Source of the DNA: Alteromonas sp. ALT199 | GTDB taxonomy: Bacteria; Pseudomonadota; Gammaproteobacteria; Enterobacterales; Alteromonadaceae | Length of the DNA: 64,000 nucleotides | Reading direction: 5' to 3' | Assembly (NCBI RefSeq): GCF_018619335.1 | Contig: NZ_JAHHDX010000084.1 | Span: 124,001 to 188,000 of the forward strand | Shown: positions 9,761-17,917 of the stretch, in pieces | Layout of the letters: every line of letters begins with the position of its first letter | How positions within the stretch are numbered: the first letter of the stretch is position 1 | Notes under the pieces: model-generated | What the model saw: the letters and a program-made list of their open reading frames with translations, nothing else | What the model was told of the DNA's origin: nothing | Database searches by the model: none | Made by a program: the position numbers and the translations under genes

Positions 9761-10750
9761 ATGAAAAAACCTGTTCACGATTTACTTGATAAAAATATGC
9801 GCTTACCAATTATTTGCGCCCCCATGTTTTTAGTATCTAGTCCTAACTTAGTCATTAACGCTTGTAAAAATGGCATTGTCGGTAGCTTTCCAGCTTTTAA
9901 CACTCGTACGCAAACGGCACTAGATGAGTGGTTAACAACCATTACTGAAGCGCTTAAAAATGAAAAGCAAAAAGACCCGACGGCAAAGGTGGCACCGTTT
10001 GCTGTGAACCTGGTGGTTCACGCATCAAACAAACGCCTTCAGGCCGATTTTGAGGTAGTGAAAAAGCATAAAGTCCCCTTCGTTATTACCAGCCAGGGCA
10101 ATCCGCAATCTATCGTCGATGCTGTACATAAGTGGGGCGGCATAGTGTTTCACGATGTAATTACTGTCGCTCATGCACGAAAAGCCATTGACGCTGGTGC
10201 CGATGGGTTAATTTTGGTTGCTGCAGGTGCTGGCGGGCACGCTGGTGAGGTAAACCCGTTTGCACTGGTGCGAGAAGTCAGAGAATTTTGGCAGGGCCCT
10301 CTAGTATTAGCAGGAGCAATCAACGATGGGTATGGCGTTAGAGCAGCAGAAGTACTAGGTGCTAATTACAGCTACATGGGCACGCGCTTTATTGCTACTA
10401 CAGAGGCAGAAGTCGACCCGGATTATAAAACTATGCTGGTAGACGCAGACCTAAACGACTTGGTGTTTACCGACACATTTACTGGCGTCAAATGTCACTT
10501 TTTAAAACCATCAATTACTCGCGCTGGCGTAGATTTATCGCTGATTGAAGGAAAAGCACATGTTGACTTAGATTTAGGCGGCAGCAACGCGTGGAAGGAT
10601 ATGTGGAGCGCAGGACATGGCGTAAGCGGCATCCACTCTGTGGTACCAGTCGCCCATCTTATCGAGCAGCTTGCCAGCGAATACAACAACGCGTCTCAAC
10701 TTCAAGCATTCAGTAGCGCGTCTTCTCACACTCCCCAAGTAGGACGCTGA
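9761..10750 (+). CDS. Nitronate monooxygenase-like FMN flavoprotein
   Basis: 329 residues forming a TIM-barrel of the 2-nitropropane dioxygenase/NMO class. Typical stretches include ICAPMFLVS near the N-terminus, the glycine-rich AAGAGGHAG carrying the conserved His, and GAINDGYGVRAAEVLGA with GTRFIAT for FMN phosphate binding. The ATG was preferred to frames running from further upstream because it lies just after the dehydrogenase stop (13-base gap) and gives the family N-terminus. Members of this superfamily also include enoyl reductases and dehydratase partners. Its place inside an acyl-CoA operon makes a role in acyl-CoA redox chemistry plausible, but the substrate is unknown. Confidence 0.85.
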   Translation: MKKPVHDLLDKNMRLPIICAPMFLVSSPNLVINACKNGIVGSFPAFNTRTQTALDEWLTTITEALKNEKQKDPTAKVAPFAVNLVVHASNKRLQADFEVVKKHKVPFVITSQGNPQSIVDAVHKWGGIVFHDVITVAHARKAIDAGADGLILVAAGAGGHAGEVNPFALVREVREFWQGPLVLAGAINDGYGVRAAEVLGANYSYMGTRFIATTEAEVDPDYKTMLVDADLNDLVFTDTFTGVKCHFLKPSITRAGVDLSLIEGKAHVDLDLGGSNAWKDMWSAGHGVSGIHSVVPVAHLIEQLASEYNNASQLQAFSSASSHTPQVGR

Positions 10751-10753
10751 TCT

Positions 10754-12367
10754 ATGGCCATATTTCACTCAAATATTGACGTTAAAAGCGAGTCATTTAA
10801 TCAAAACTATTCGACGATGGAAGAGGCAGTAAACGAATTTCGCACTATTGAGCAAACCGTTATTCAAAATGCCCAAGAAAAAGCGCCGCGTTATGAAAAA
10901 AAAGGGCTGCTATCACCGCGAAACCGACTAGCTTTACTACTTGACCCCAATAAGCCATTTCTGCCTATTTCTACCCTATGCGGTTATTTGCAAGAAGGCG
11001 ATAAAGACGGCAGTGCCGCAGGCGGCGGGGTGATAGCAGGAATTGGTTATGTGGCAGACACCCGCTGCGTGGTAATGGTTGACGATTACCTTACCAAAGG
11101 CGGCAGTATTACCGAACTTGGCAGTAAAAAACGTCTGCGACTTTATAATATAGCGCTTCAACAGAAGTTACCGGTTATCGCGCTATCGCAAAGCGGGGGA
11201 GGCGACCTTACTTCCCTAGGCGACTGGTTTGGATTTTCAGCAGCAGGATTTGCCATGCAGGCGCGTTTGTCGGCGGCTGGCATACCTCAAATTACCGTGG
11301 TGCACGGTAGTGCAACCGCGGGCGGTGCATACCAGCCAGGGTTGTCTGACTACGTGATCATGATTCGCAAACAATCAACGGTATATTTGGCAGGCCCCCC
11401 TTTGCTTAAGGCAGCTACCGGCGAAATTGCTACCGATGAGGAAATTGGCGGTGCCGAAATGCATAGTGAGGTGTCGGGCGTTGCTGACTTTTTAGCAGAA
11501 AATGATGCCGACAGCATTCGCATTGCACGTGAAGTAACACAAATGCTGAACTGGAACAAAGATAGCCGTGAAGAAAAGCCACCGTGCAACGCTGCACCTG
11601 CTTATTCGTCCGACGAGCTGCTAGGCATTGTGCCTAAAGATGCGAAAACGCCCTTTGATTTACGCGAGGTAATCGCCCGTATCGCCGACAAATCAAATTT
11701 CGTTGAGGTAAAGCCTGAATTTGATATGGGTACGGTGTGCGGTTATATCGCCATTGAAGGAAGAGCTTGTGGCGTAATAGGTAATAACGCCCCCATCACG
11801 GCAAAAGGGGCAGCTAAAGCAGCGCAGTTTATTCAGCTTTGCGAGCAAGCGGGCACCCCATTATTGTTTTTACACAATACTACCGGCTTTTTGGTCGGCA
11901 CCGAGTCTGAGCGTGCGGGCATAATCAAGCACGGCGCTAAGCTTATTCAAGCGGTTACTAACGCCACAGTGCCCAAAATAAGCATTGTATTGGCGGGGTC
12001 GTTTGGCGCAGGAAATTACGCCATGGCTGGTCGAGGCATAGAGCCCGACTTCATGTTTTCGTGGCCGCGTTCGGTTGTGGCGGTAATGGGTCCTGCTCAG
12101 GCAGGTAGTGTACTGCGCACCGTTGCACACGCCAAAATGCAGCGAAGCGGCGACATAGACTCAGACAAGCTCACCGCATTGGAACAGCATACCGTAAGCG
12201 TAATGGAGGCGAAATCTCGCGCGCTGGCAAACTCTGCTCGCCTATGGGATGACGGCATTATCGACCCAAGAGATACCCGTTCTATCGTTGCATTTGTTCT
12301 TACTATTTGCGATCACGCGAAAACGAAGCAATTACACCCCACCAGCTTTGGCGTTGGCCGGCTATAA
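10754..12367 (+). CDS. Acyl-CoA carboxylase carboxyltransferase (beta) subunit, AtuC/MccB-like
   Basis: 537 residues with tandem crotonase-fold carboxyltransferase halves. Visible marks are SQSGGGDL, HGSATAGGAYQPG, the stretch GPPLLKAATGE and the C-terminal LHNTTGFLVG and SFGAGNYAMAGRG oxyanion regions, all characteristic of methylcrotonyl-/geranyl-CoA carboxylase beta chains. With the biotin subunit encoded two genes downstream it would carboxylate a branched alpha-beta-unsaturated acyl-CoA. The operon lacks HMG-CoA lyase, which leucine (liu) operons normally carry, and includes AtuA. Geranyl-CoA carboxylase is therefore a better guess than methylcrotonyl-CoA carboxylase (inference). It starts three bases after the previous stop. 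Confidence 0.87.
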   Translation: MAIFHSNIDVKSESFNQNYSTMEEAVNEFRTIEQTVIQNAQEKAPRYEKKGLLSPRNRLALLLDPNKPFLPISTLCGYLQEGDKDGSAAGGGVIAGIGYVADTRCVVMVDDYLTKGGSITELGSKKRLRLYNIALQQKLPVIALSQSGGGDLTSLGDWFGFSAAGFAMQARLSAAGIPQITVVHGSATAGGAYQPGLSDYVIMIRKQSTVYLAGPPLLKAATGEIATDEEIGGAEMHSEVSGVADFLAENDADSIRIAREVTQMLNWNKDSREEKPPCNAAPAYSSDELLGIVPKDAKTPFDLREVIARIADKSNFVEVKPEFDMGTVCGYIAIEGRACGVIGNNAPITAKGAAKAAQFIQLCEQAGTPLLFLHNTTGFLVGTESERAGIIKHGAKLIQAVTNATVPKISIVLAGSFGAGNYAMAGRGIEPDFMFSWPRSVVAVMGPAQAGSVLRTVAHAKMQRSGDIDSDKLTALEQHTVSVMEAKSRALANSARLWDDGIIDPRDTRSIVAFVLTICDHAKTKQLHPTSFGVGRL

Positions 12368-12394
12368 CCCAATATCGACTAAGGAGCAGCGGCA

Positions 12395-13216
12395 ATGGAA
12401 CACGAAATTACCCAGCTAAATTCTGTAGATTTTAAAGAGATTTCTGTGCAACTTGAAGACAGCATCTTGCACATACAATTTAACCGCCCCCATAAAAAAA
12501 ATGCGATGAACTTAGCGCTGGTTGAAGAAGTTATGCAGTGTTTTACCTTTGGAGCAAACCTTGAAAGCTTGCGAGCAGTTGTCATTGTAGGAAGTGAAGG
12601 TAATTTTTGCTCTGGTGGCGATATATCTGACATGCATTTGTCGTCGTTAAATGAGTCTGAACGAGAAGAAACCATTTGGCATTTTAATCGCAGTTTCGGC
12701 CGCATGATAACGCAGGTAAAGCATTCCCCAATACCTGTTATAGCGGCAGTCGAAGGCGCTGTTTTAGGCGGTGGATTTGGTTTGGCCTGCGTTGCCGATA
12801 TCACTATTGCGAGCGATAGCGCCTTCTTTGCACTGCCTGAAACCGGATTGGGGGTTATTCCTGCACAAATAGCGCCATTTGTGGCTGGCCGTATAGGCAT
12901 TGATCACACTAAGCGTTTAGCGCTAACGGGTGAAAAGCTCAATGCCGAACAAGCACTGCACTTGGGTTTAGTGCATCGCGTTTGTTCCGCTCACTCCATC
13001 AAAGATCAAATAAATAACGCGATTAAACAGTTAAAGCAATGTGCACCTGAAGCGAACTCGAACACTAAGCGCTTACTGTTAGGGTTAAATAACACACCGC
13101 TTGAGCAAATTCTTGATGACGCCGCCGCTGCATTTGTTAGGTCACTATCTTCTGAAGAAGGGATAGAGGGAACCAAAGCCTTTATGCAAAAACGCAAACC
13201 TTCTTGGTGCGAGTAA
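12395..13216 (+). CDS. Enoyl-CoA hydratase (isohexenylglutaconyl-CoA hydratase AtuE-like)
   Basis: 273 residues of the crotonase superfamily. Oxyanion-hole segments are FCSGGDISDM and GAVLGGGFGLA, and the second catalytic region is ALPETGLGVIPAQI, with Glu conserved. AAGGAG lies eight bases before the ATG. It would hydrate the glutaconyl-type CoA produced by the carboxylase encoded on either side of it, as AtuE or LiuC do. The gene lies between the beta and alpha carboxylase genes, the same relative place as atuE and liuC. Product specificity is inferred from context. Confidence 0.85.
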   Translation: MEHEITQLNSVDFKEISVQLEDSILHIQFNRPHKKNAMNLALVEEVMQCFTFGANLESLRAVVIVGSEGNFCSGGDISDMHLSSLNESEREETIWHFNRSFGRMITQVKHSPIPVIAAVEGAVLGGGFGLACVADITIASDSAFFALPETGLGVIPAQIAPFVAGRIGIDHTKRLALTGEKLNAEQALHLGLVHRVCSAHSIKDQINNAIKQLKQCAPEANSNTKRLLLGLNNTPLEQILDDAAAAFVRSLSSEEGIEGTKAFMQKRKPSWCE

Positions 13217-13223
13217 CCACATT

Positions 13224-15224
13224 ATGACGCAAATTATACAGAAAATTCTTATTGCGAATCGCGGCGAGATAGCATGCCGCATTATGAAAACCGCACACAA
13301 ACTAGGCTTTTTTACAGTAGCCGTTTATAGCGATGCTGATCGTAATGCATTGCATGTACAGCAGGCCGATGAAGCCATTTACCTTGGCGCTGCTGATCCC
13401 ACTTCATCTTACCTTGATAGCGAAAAAATCATAAAAGCCGCGCTAATGACACAGGCAGATTCCATTCATCCAGGATATGGTTTTCTATCTGAAAATGCAG
13501 ATTTTGCCGACAAATGCGCACAGGCAGGCTTAGTTTTTATAGGTCCTAGCCCAGACGCGATAACCCTGATGGGAAGCAAGCGTTTGTCTAAAATTGCAAT
13601 GTTGAACGCCAATGTACCTTGTATACCCGGCTATGAGGGCAGCGACCAAACCGACACTACGTTAATAGAAAAAGCCAAAGCCATTGGCTTTCCACTTATG
13701 GTTAAAGCTAGCGCGGGTGGTGGCGGTAAAGGCATGCGTTTAGTGCATGAAGCAGATGAGTTAGCCGCCCAAATTTCAACGGCACGCTCTGAAGCCCTAA
13801 ACGCGTTTGGCAACGACGAGCTTATTTTAGAGCGAGCCTTGATTGCGCCAAGGCATATCGAAATCCAAATTTTTGCAGACCATAACGGCAACACAGTTTA
13901 TTTAGGCGAACGAGACTGTTCTGTGCAGCGCCGGCATCAAAAGGTTATTGAAGAAGCCCCCTCTCCTTTTGTTACTGATGCACTGCGCAAACGCATGGGG
14001 GAAGCGGCTGTAGCTGCTGCAAAAGCATGCCAATATTGCGGTGCAGGCACAGTAGAGTTTCTGGTAGATAGCGACAGACAATTTTACTTTTTAGAAATGA
14101 ACACTCGTCTACAAGTAGAACACCCTGTAACCGAATTAGTAACCGGTCTGGATTTAGTTGAGTGGCAGCTGCGCGTTGCATGCAAAGAACCTCTGCCGTT
14201 AACGCAACAACACATTCAAATTAGCGGTCACGCTATTGAAGTACGCTTATATGCTGAAGAGCCTCGACAGCATTTTATGCCGCAAACCGGTAAGGTAAAA
14301 GTATGGCAGCCAGCGTCAGATGCCAGAACTGACCACTGCGTTTACAAGAATATGGAAGTGAGTAGTCACTACGATCCAATGCTAGCCAAAATAATCGTGC
14401 ACGCCGATGACCGCACTAGCGCAATACGAAAAATGGCACGAGCCCTTAGCAAAACACAGATTATAGGGATAAATACGAACAAGCACTTTCTACAAAACAT
14501 TGTGCAAAGTGAAGCGTTTGCAGGCTCAGATGTAACCACCGCTTTCATTGAGCAATATGCTCAAGACGAAGCCGTGCAAGGTAGCCTTACGCCATCTTTC
14601 TCGCTGCTAGCTAAGGCAGCTTTACTATTTACGCTACCACGAACTAGTAACCATGATGTACTCAGTCCCCCCACTCCAACGTGGCAACACAGTACGGGCG
14701 TGGCCTACCCTATAGACCTTTACTGCAACGACGTGACCACCTCGTTAACAGTTACCGATGAAGGTAAGCACTTTCGCATTTGCCATCCAAAAACAGAGGC
14801 TGAGGCGACACTAACGCTGGTCAGTCACTCAGCCACAAGCCTAGAAGTAGAAAGCGACCACCAGCGAAGCCGAGTGTGCTTCGCGAAAACAGACGACATT
14901 CTATTTATTGACGATGGCTTGGGACACTTTGCGTTTACCTGTGTCACCCATAGCAAAGCGGTAAATCAAACTAAGCAGGGAACGGCGCAAGTCAATGCCG
15001 TGATGGACGGCGTTATTGTTGCGTTACTAGTAGAACAAGGCGGCGCGGTGAGCGCAGGCGACACCGTGGCTATTATGGAAGCAATGAAAATGGAGCACCC
15101 GCTAAAAGCAACAATGAACGGCATTGTCCAGCTTAACGCTATTGAAACAGGCGACCAGGTTAAATCAAAACAAGTTATCGCCACTATATTGCAAGCCGAT
15201 GAGGTTACCCATGAACAAAAGTAA
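13224..15224 (+). CDS. Acyl-CoA carboxylase biotin-containing (alpha) subunit, AtuF/MccA-like
   Basis: 666 residues. The N-terminal 450 are a biotin carboxylase: ILIANRGEIACR start, the ATP-grasp glycine loop ASAGGGGKGMR, ERDCSVQRRHQKVIEEAP, and EMNTRLQVEHPVTE with active-site residues. The C-terminal 75 are a biotin carrier domain with EAMKMEH and the biotinylated Lys622. With the beta subunit it forms an alpha6beta6-type carboxylase in the cytoplasm. The next gene starts inside its last 14 bases, indicating translational coupling. Methylcrotonyl-, geranyl- and related CoA carboxylases are hard to separate on the alpha chain alone. Confidence 0.9.
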   Translation: MTQIIQKILIANRGEIACRIMKTAHKLGFFTVAVYSDADRNALHVQQADEAIYLGAADPTSSYLDSEKIIKAALMTQADSIHPGYGFLSENADFADKCAQAGLVFIGPSPDAITLMGSKRLSKIAMLNANVPCIPGYEGSDQTDTTLIEKAKAIGFPLMVKASAGGGGKGMRLVHEADELAAQISTARSEALNAFGNDELILERALIAPRHIEIQIFADHNGNTVYLGERDCSVQRRHQKVIEEAPSPFVTDALRKRMGEAAVAAAKACQYCGAGTVEFLVDSDRQFYFLEMNTRLQVEHPVTELVTGLDLVEWQLRVACKEPLPLTQQHIQISGHAIEVRLYAEEPRQHFMPQTGKVKVWQPASDARTDHCVYKNMEVSSHYDPMLAKIIVHADDRTSAIRKMARALSKTQIIGINTNKHFLQNIVQSEAFAGSDVTTAFIEQYAQDEAVQGSLTPSFSLLAKAALLFTLPRTSNHDVLSPPTPTWQHSTGVAYPIDLYCNDVTTSLTVTDEGKHFRICHPKTEAEATLTLVSHSATSLEVESDHQRSRVCFAKTDDILFIDDGLGHFAFTCVTHSKAVNQTKQGTAQVNAVMDGVIVALLVEQGGAVSAGDTVAIMEAMKMEHPLKATMNGIVQLNAIETGDQVKSKQVIATILQADEVTHEQK

Positions 15225-17028
15225 TGTACGTATTGGAGGGGCGTCGGCTTTTTATGGCGATAGCCAGCTTTCAGCCAGGCAGCTAGTTGAAAAGGGCGAC
15301 ATCAATTACCTTGTTTTTGACTACCTGGCCGAAGTGACCATGGCCATTTTATCCCAGGCAAAGACTAAGAACGAAAACCTAGGCTACGCCGTTGACTTTG
15401 TCACCGTAGCCATGAAGGACGTGCTGCAAGACTGCGCCACAAAAAAGATTAAAATAATAGCAAACGCAGGAGGTGTAAATGTACCCGCCTGTATTGAAGC
15501 ACTAAACGCATTATGCAAAAGCCTTAATCTGAATTTAAACATAGCAGGTGTTTCCGGTGACAACTTACTTAGCGACATGCGCGACACCGTACTGGCAAAC
15601 AGTAACACTGATGATATAGATTCTGGGAATAGCTTGCCGGATACGCTTGCTTCAATGAACGCGTATCTTGGTGCACAACCCATTGCCGATGCACTCGATG
15701 CGGGGGCTGATATTGTCGTTACGGGTAGAGTGGTAGACAGCGCACTTGTGCTTGGACCGTTAATTCACGAATTTTCATGGTCCAAAGATGATTACAATAC
15801 ACTAGCGCAAGGCGCGTTAGCAGGGCATCTACTTGAATGTGGCGCGCAGTGCACGGGCGGTAACTTTACCGACTGGGAGCTGGTTCCCGATTTTTCAGAT
15901 ATGAGCTACCCCATAGCCGAAGTAGAACCAAACGGGGAATTCACGATAGTCATTCCACCGCAAACTGGCGGTTTAGTTACCACACATTCCGTGGCAGAGC
16001 AGCTACTTTATGAAATAGGTGACCCCGCTAACTATCGATTACCTGATGTATGCTGCGATTTTACTGGCGTTACCTTACAGCAAGAGCAAGATAATGCTGT
16101 GAGAGTAACGGGTGGGCGTGGCTCTTCGCCAGGCTACCATTACAAAGTGTGTGCAACCTATATTGATGGTTACAAACTTAGCGGCACTTTTTTTATCGCG
16201 GGTTTTCAAGCAAAACAAAAAGCGCTGACAAATATTCAAGCGTTAATAGCACGTACAGAGCGCGCTTTGCAGCAAAAAGGCTTAGCCCCATTTGCAAATA
16301 CCTGTATTGAAATACTGGGAAGTGAGGCGACTTTTGGTCCGCATGCTTCAAATGAACACTCGCGAGAGGTAATTGCTAAATTTACCCTTCACCACTGTAA
16401 CATTAAAGCCCTTTACTTTTGCGCAAGTGAAATGGCTTATTTGGCGACATCTGCCGCGCCGGGTATGGCTGGCTTTGGTGCAGGACGTCCTAAGCCACAG
16501 CCACTTATTCGGGTGCACTCCTTTCTAGTCAGCAAAGACGATGTAGCGGTAACGATTCAAAAAAACCAAGAAGTAATAAACCAAGGCACGTACGAAACCG
16601 ATACAAATATTCAACTTTCTGTAGGAACACGCTACGCAGAAACAAGGCTTTCAGCACCTGAAGGCAATGACGGTGTCGTTACCCTTCCACTTGTTGAACT
16701 GGTGTGCGCCCGTAGCGGCGATAAAGGTGACAACTTGAATATTGGCGTGGTGGCGCGACACCCAGAACTGCTTCCCTTTCTCTATCACACCCTGACCGCT
16801 GAAACTGTGAAAGCCTTCTTCGCTTATTCGGTAAAAGGCAAAGTTACACGCTATGAACTACCCGGCATTGGTGGTTTTAATTTCCTACTGACTCAAGCTT
16901 TAGGGGGCGGCGGTACGGCGTCATTACGTACGGATAGCCAGGGTAAATCTGCCGCGCAAACGCTACTAACTATGCCCATCAGCGTGCCCATTTCACTTTT
17001 GCCCTTCACTAAAAGTAAAGGTGAATAA
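15211..17028 (+). CDS. atuA: Acyclic terpene utilisation AtuA family protein
   Basis: 605 residues. The first 450 form the AtuA/DUF1446 domain: it opens with VRIGGASAFYGDS and contains IANAGGVN, TGRVVDSAL and GGRGSSPGYHYKVC. The last 100 residues form the small AtuA-like domain (ELVCARSGDKGDNLNIGVV, GIGGFNFLL). AtuA is needed for growth on citronellol/geraniol in Pseudomonas, but its chemistry is not established to my knowledge. The ATG overlaps the carboxylase gene by 14 bases, and the family N-terminus starts here; longer upstream frames lie inside the carboxylase. This gene is the main reason to call the operon atu-like. Confidence 0.87.
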   Translation: MNKSNVRIGGASAFYGDSQLSARQLVEKGDINYLVFDYLAEVTMAILSQAKTKNENLGYAVDFVTVAMKDVLQDCATKKIKIIANAGGVNVPACIEALNALCKSLNLNLNIAGVSGDNLLSDMRDTVLANSNTDDIDSGNSLPDTLASMNAYLGAQPIADALDAGADIVVTGRVVDSALVLGPLIHEFSWSKDDYNTLAQGALAGHLLECGAQCTGGNFTDWELVPDFSDMSYPIAEVEPNGEFTIVIPPQTGGLVTTHSVAEQLLYEIGDPANYRLPDVCCDFTGVTLQQEQDNAVRVTGGRGSSPGYHYKVCATYIDGYKLSGTFFIAGFQAKQKALTNIQALIARTERALQQKGLAPFANTCIEILGSEATFGPHASNEHSREVIAKFTLHHCNIKALYFCASEMAYLATSAAPGMAGFGAGRPKPQPLIRVHSFLVSKDDVAVTIQKNQEVINQGTYETDTNIQLSVGTRYAETRLSAPEGNDGVVTLPLVELVCARSGDKGDNLNIGVVARHPELLPFLYHTLTAETVKAFFAYSVKGKVTRYELPGIGGFNFLLTQALGGGGTASLRTDSQGKSAAQTLLTMPISVPISLLPFTKSKGE

Positions 17029-17901
17029 ATGTCGTATAAATCAACGTTAGCGGCAAACAGTTTTTTGGGTCAAACCATTGTCATAACTGGAGGCGGTAGC
17101 GGTATAGGTCGCTGCACCGCGCATGAACTCGCATCGTTAGGTGCTGAAGTAGTGTTAATAGGAAGAACAGAAAGTAAATTAGCCGTCACAGCACGTGAGA
17201 TAGAAAGGGATGGAAAAAAAGCAGGCTATTTTTCATTGGATATTCGCTGTGAAGATGACGTTGCACGTACCGTAAATACACTGCTTCAAACTCATAAGCG
17301 GATTCACGGGCTTGTAAATATGGCGGGAGGACAGTTTCGAGCTCCGTTATCGAGTATTTCTCAAAACGGGTTCGAGCGAGTTGTTCAAACCAATCTAGTT
17401 GGTGGCTTTCTAATGGCCAAAACCCTCTTTAATGAACACTTTAAAACCTATGGCGGCAATATTGTAAATGTTACGGCAGATAACAAAAACGGCATGCCGG
17501 GCATGGGGCATTCAGGTGCGGCGCGTGCTGGCGTAGAAAACCTAACTAAAACGGCCGCCTGGGAATGGGGACCGTTTGGAGTAAGAGTAAATGCCGTAGC
17601 ACCTGGGTGGGTCGCATCGTCAGGATTAGACTCATACCCCGAAGAAATGAAGCATGCCATTCGCGGCTTAAAGCATGCGGTACCGCTTGGGCGCATTGCT
17701 AGCGAAGCTGAAATTGCCGCCACCGTCTGCTTTCTATTAAGTAAAGGTGCCAACTTTGTTTCGGGCCAAACCTTATTTGTAGATGGGGGCGCCAGCATGG
17801 GTTCGGCGCCAGCTCTGTACCCACTTAAACATCCTCGCCAACCGGCGAGTAAAACATGGGATGGTTTTCACTTAAGCACCACGCCAGACGTTTTGCGTTA
17901 A
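17029..17901 (+). CDS. SDR oxidoreductase resembling peroxisomal-type 2-enoyl-CoA/dienoyl-CoA reductases
   Basis: 290 residues with the Rossmann NAD(P) loop GGGSGIG, the NMAGG strand and the C-terminal VSGQTLFVDGG. The catalytic YxxxK of classical SDRs is replaced: the aligned stretch reads GHSGAARAGVENLTK, with His for Tyr and Arg for Lys. The HSGAARAGV signature is one I recall from peroxisomal trans-2-enoyl-CoA reductase (PECR), and the dienoyl-CoA reductase DECR2 is similar. That points to reduction of a 2-enoyl- or dienoyl-CoA rather than an alcohol dehydrogenase. The gene begins directly after the atuA stop. In P. aeruginosa the comparable places are taken by AtuB/AtuG. Confidence 0.82.
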   Translation: MSYKSTLAANSFLGQTIVITGGGSGIGRCTAHELASLGAEVVLIGRTESKLAVTAREIERDGKKAGYFSLDIRCEDDVARTVNTLLQTHKRIHGLVNMAGGQFRAPLSSISQNGFERVVQTNLVGGFLMAKTLFNEHFKTYGGNIVNVTADNKNGMPGMGHSGAARAGVENLTKTAAWEWGPFGVRVNAVAPGWVASSGLDSYPEEMKHAIRGLKHAVPLGRIASEAEIAATVCFLLSKGANFVSGQTLFVDGGASMGSAPALYPLKHPRQPASKTWDGFHLSTTPDVLR

Positions 17902-17917
17902 CGACAAGGACACAAGC

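Noticed and set aside
12379-12900. 173-codon open frame opposite the enoyl-CoA hydratase gene
   Set aside because: It is fully antisense to a gene with clear family motifs, and its translation is Ser/Pro/Lys-rich with no recognisable domain.
8593-15224. Leucine degradation (liu) operon as the identity of the acyl-CoA cluster
   Set aside because: No HMG-CoA lyase gene, and an AtuA homologue plus acyl-CoA ligase are present; kept as an alternative only for the carboxylase substrate.
17448-17798. 116-codon frame opposite the SDR gene
   Set aside because: Shadow of a gene with intact SDR motifs; no family features of its own.
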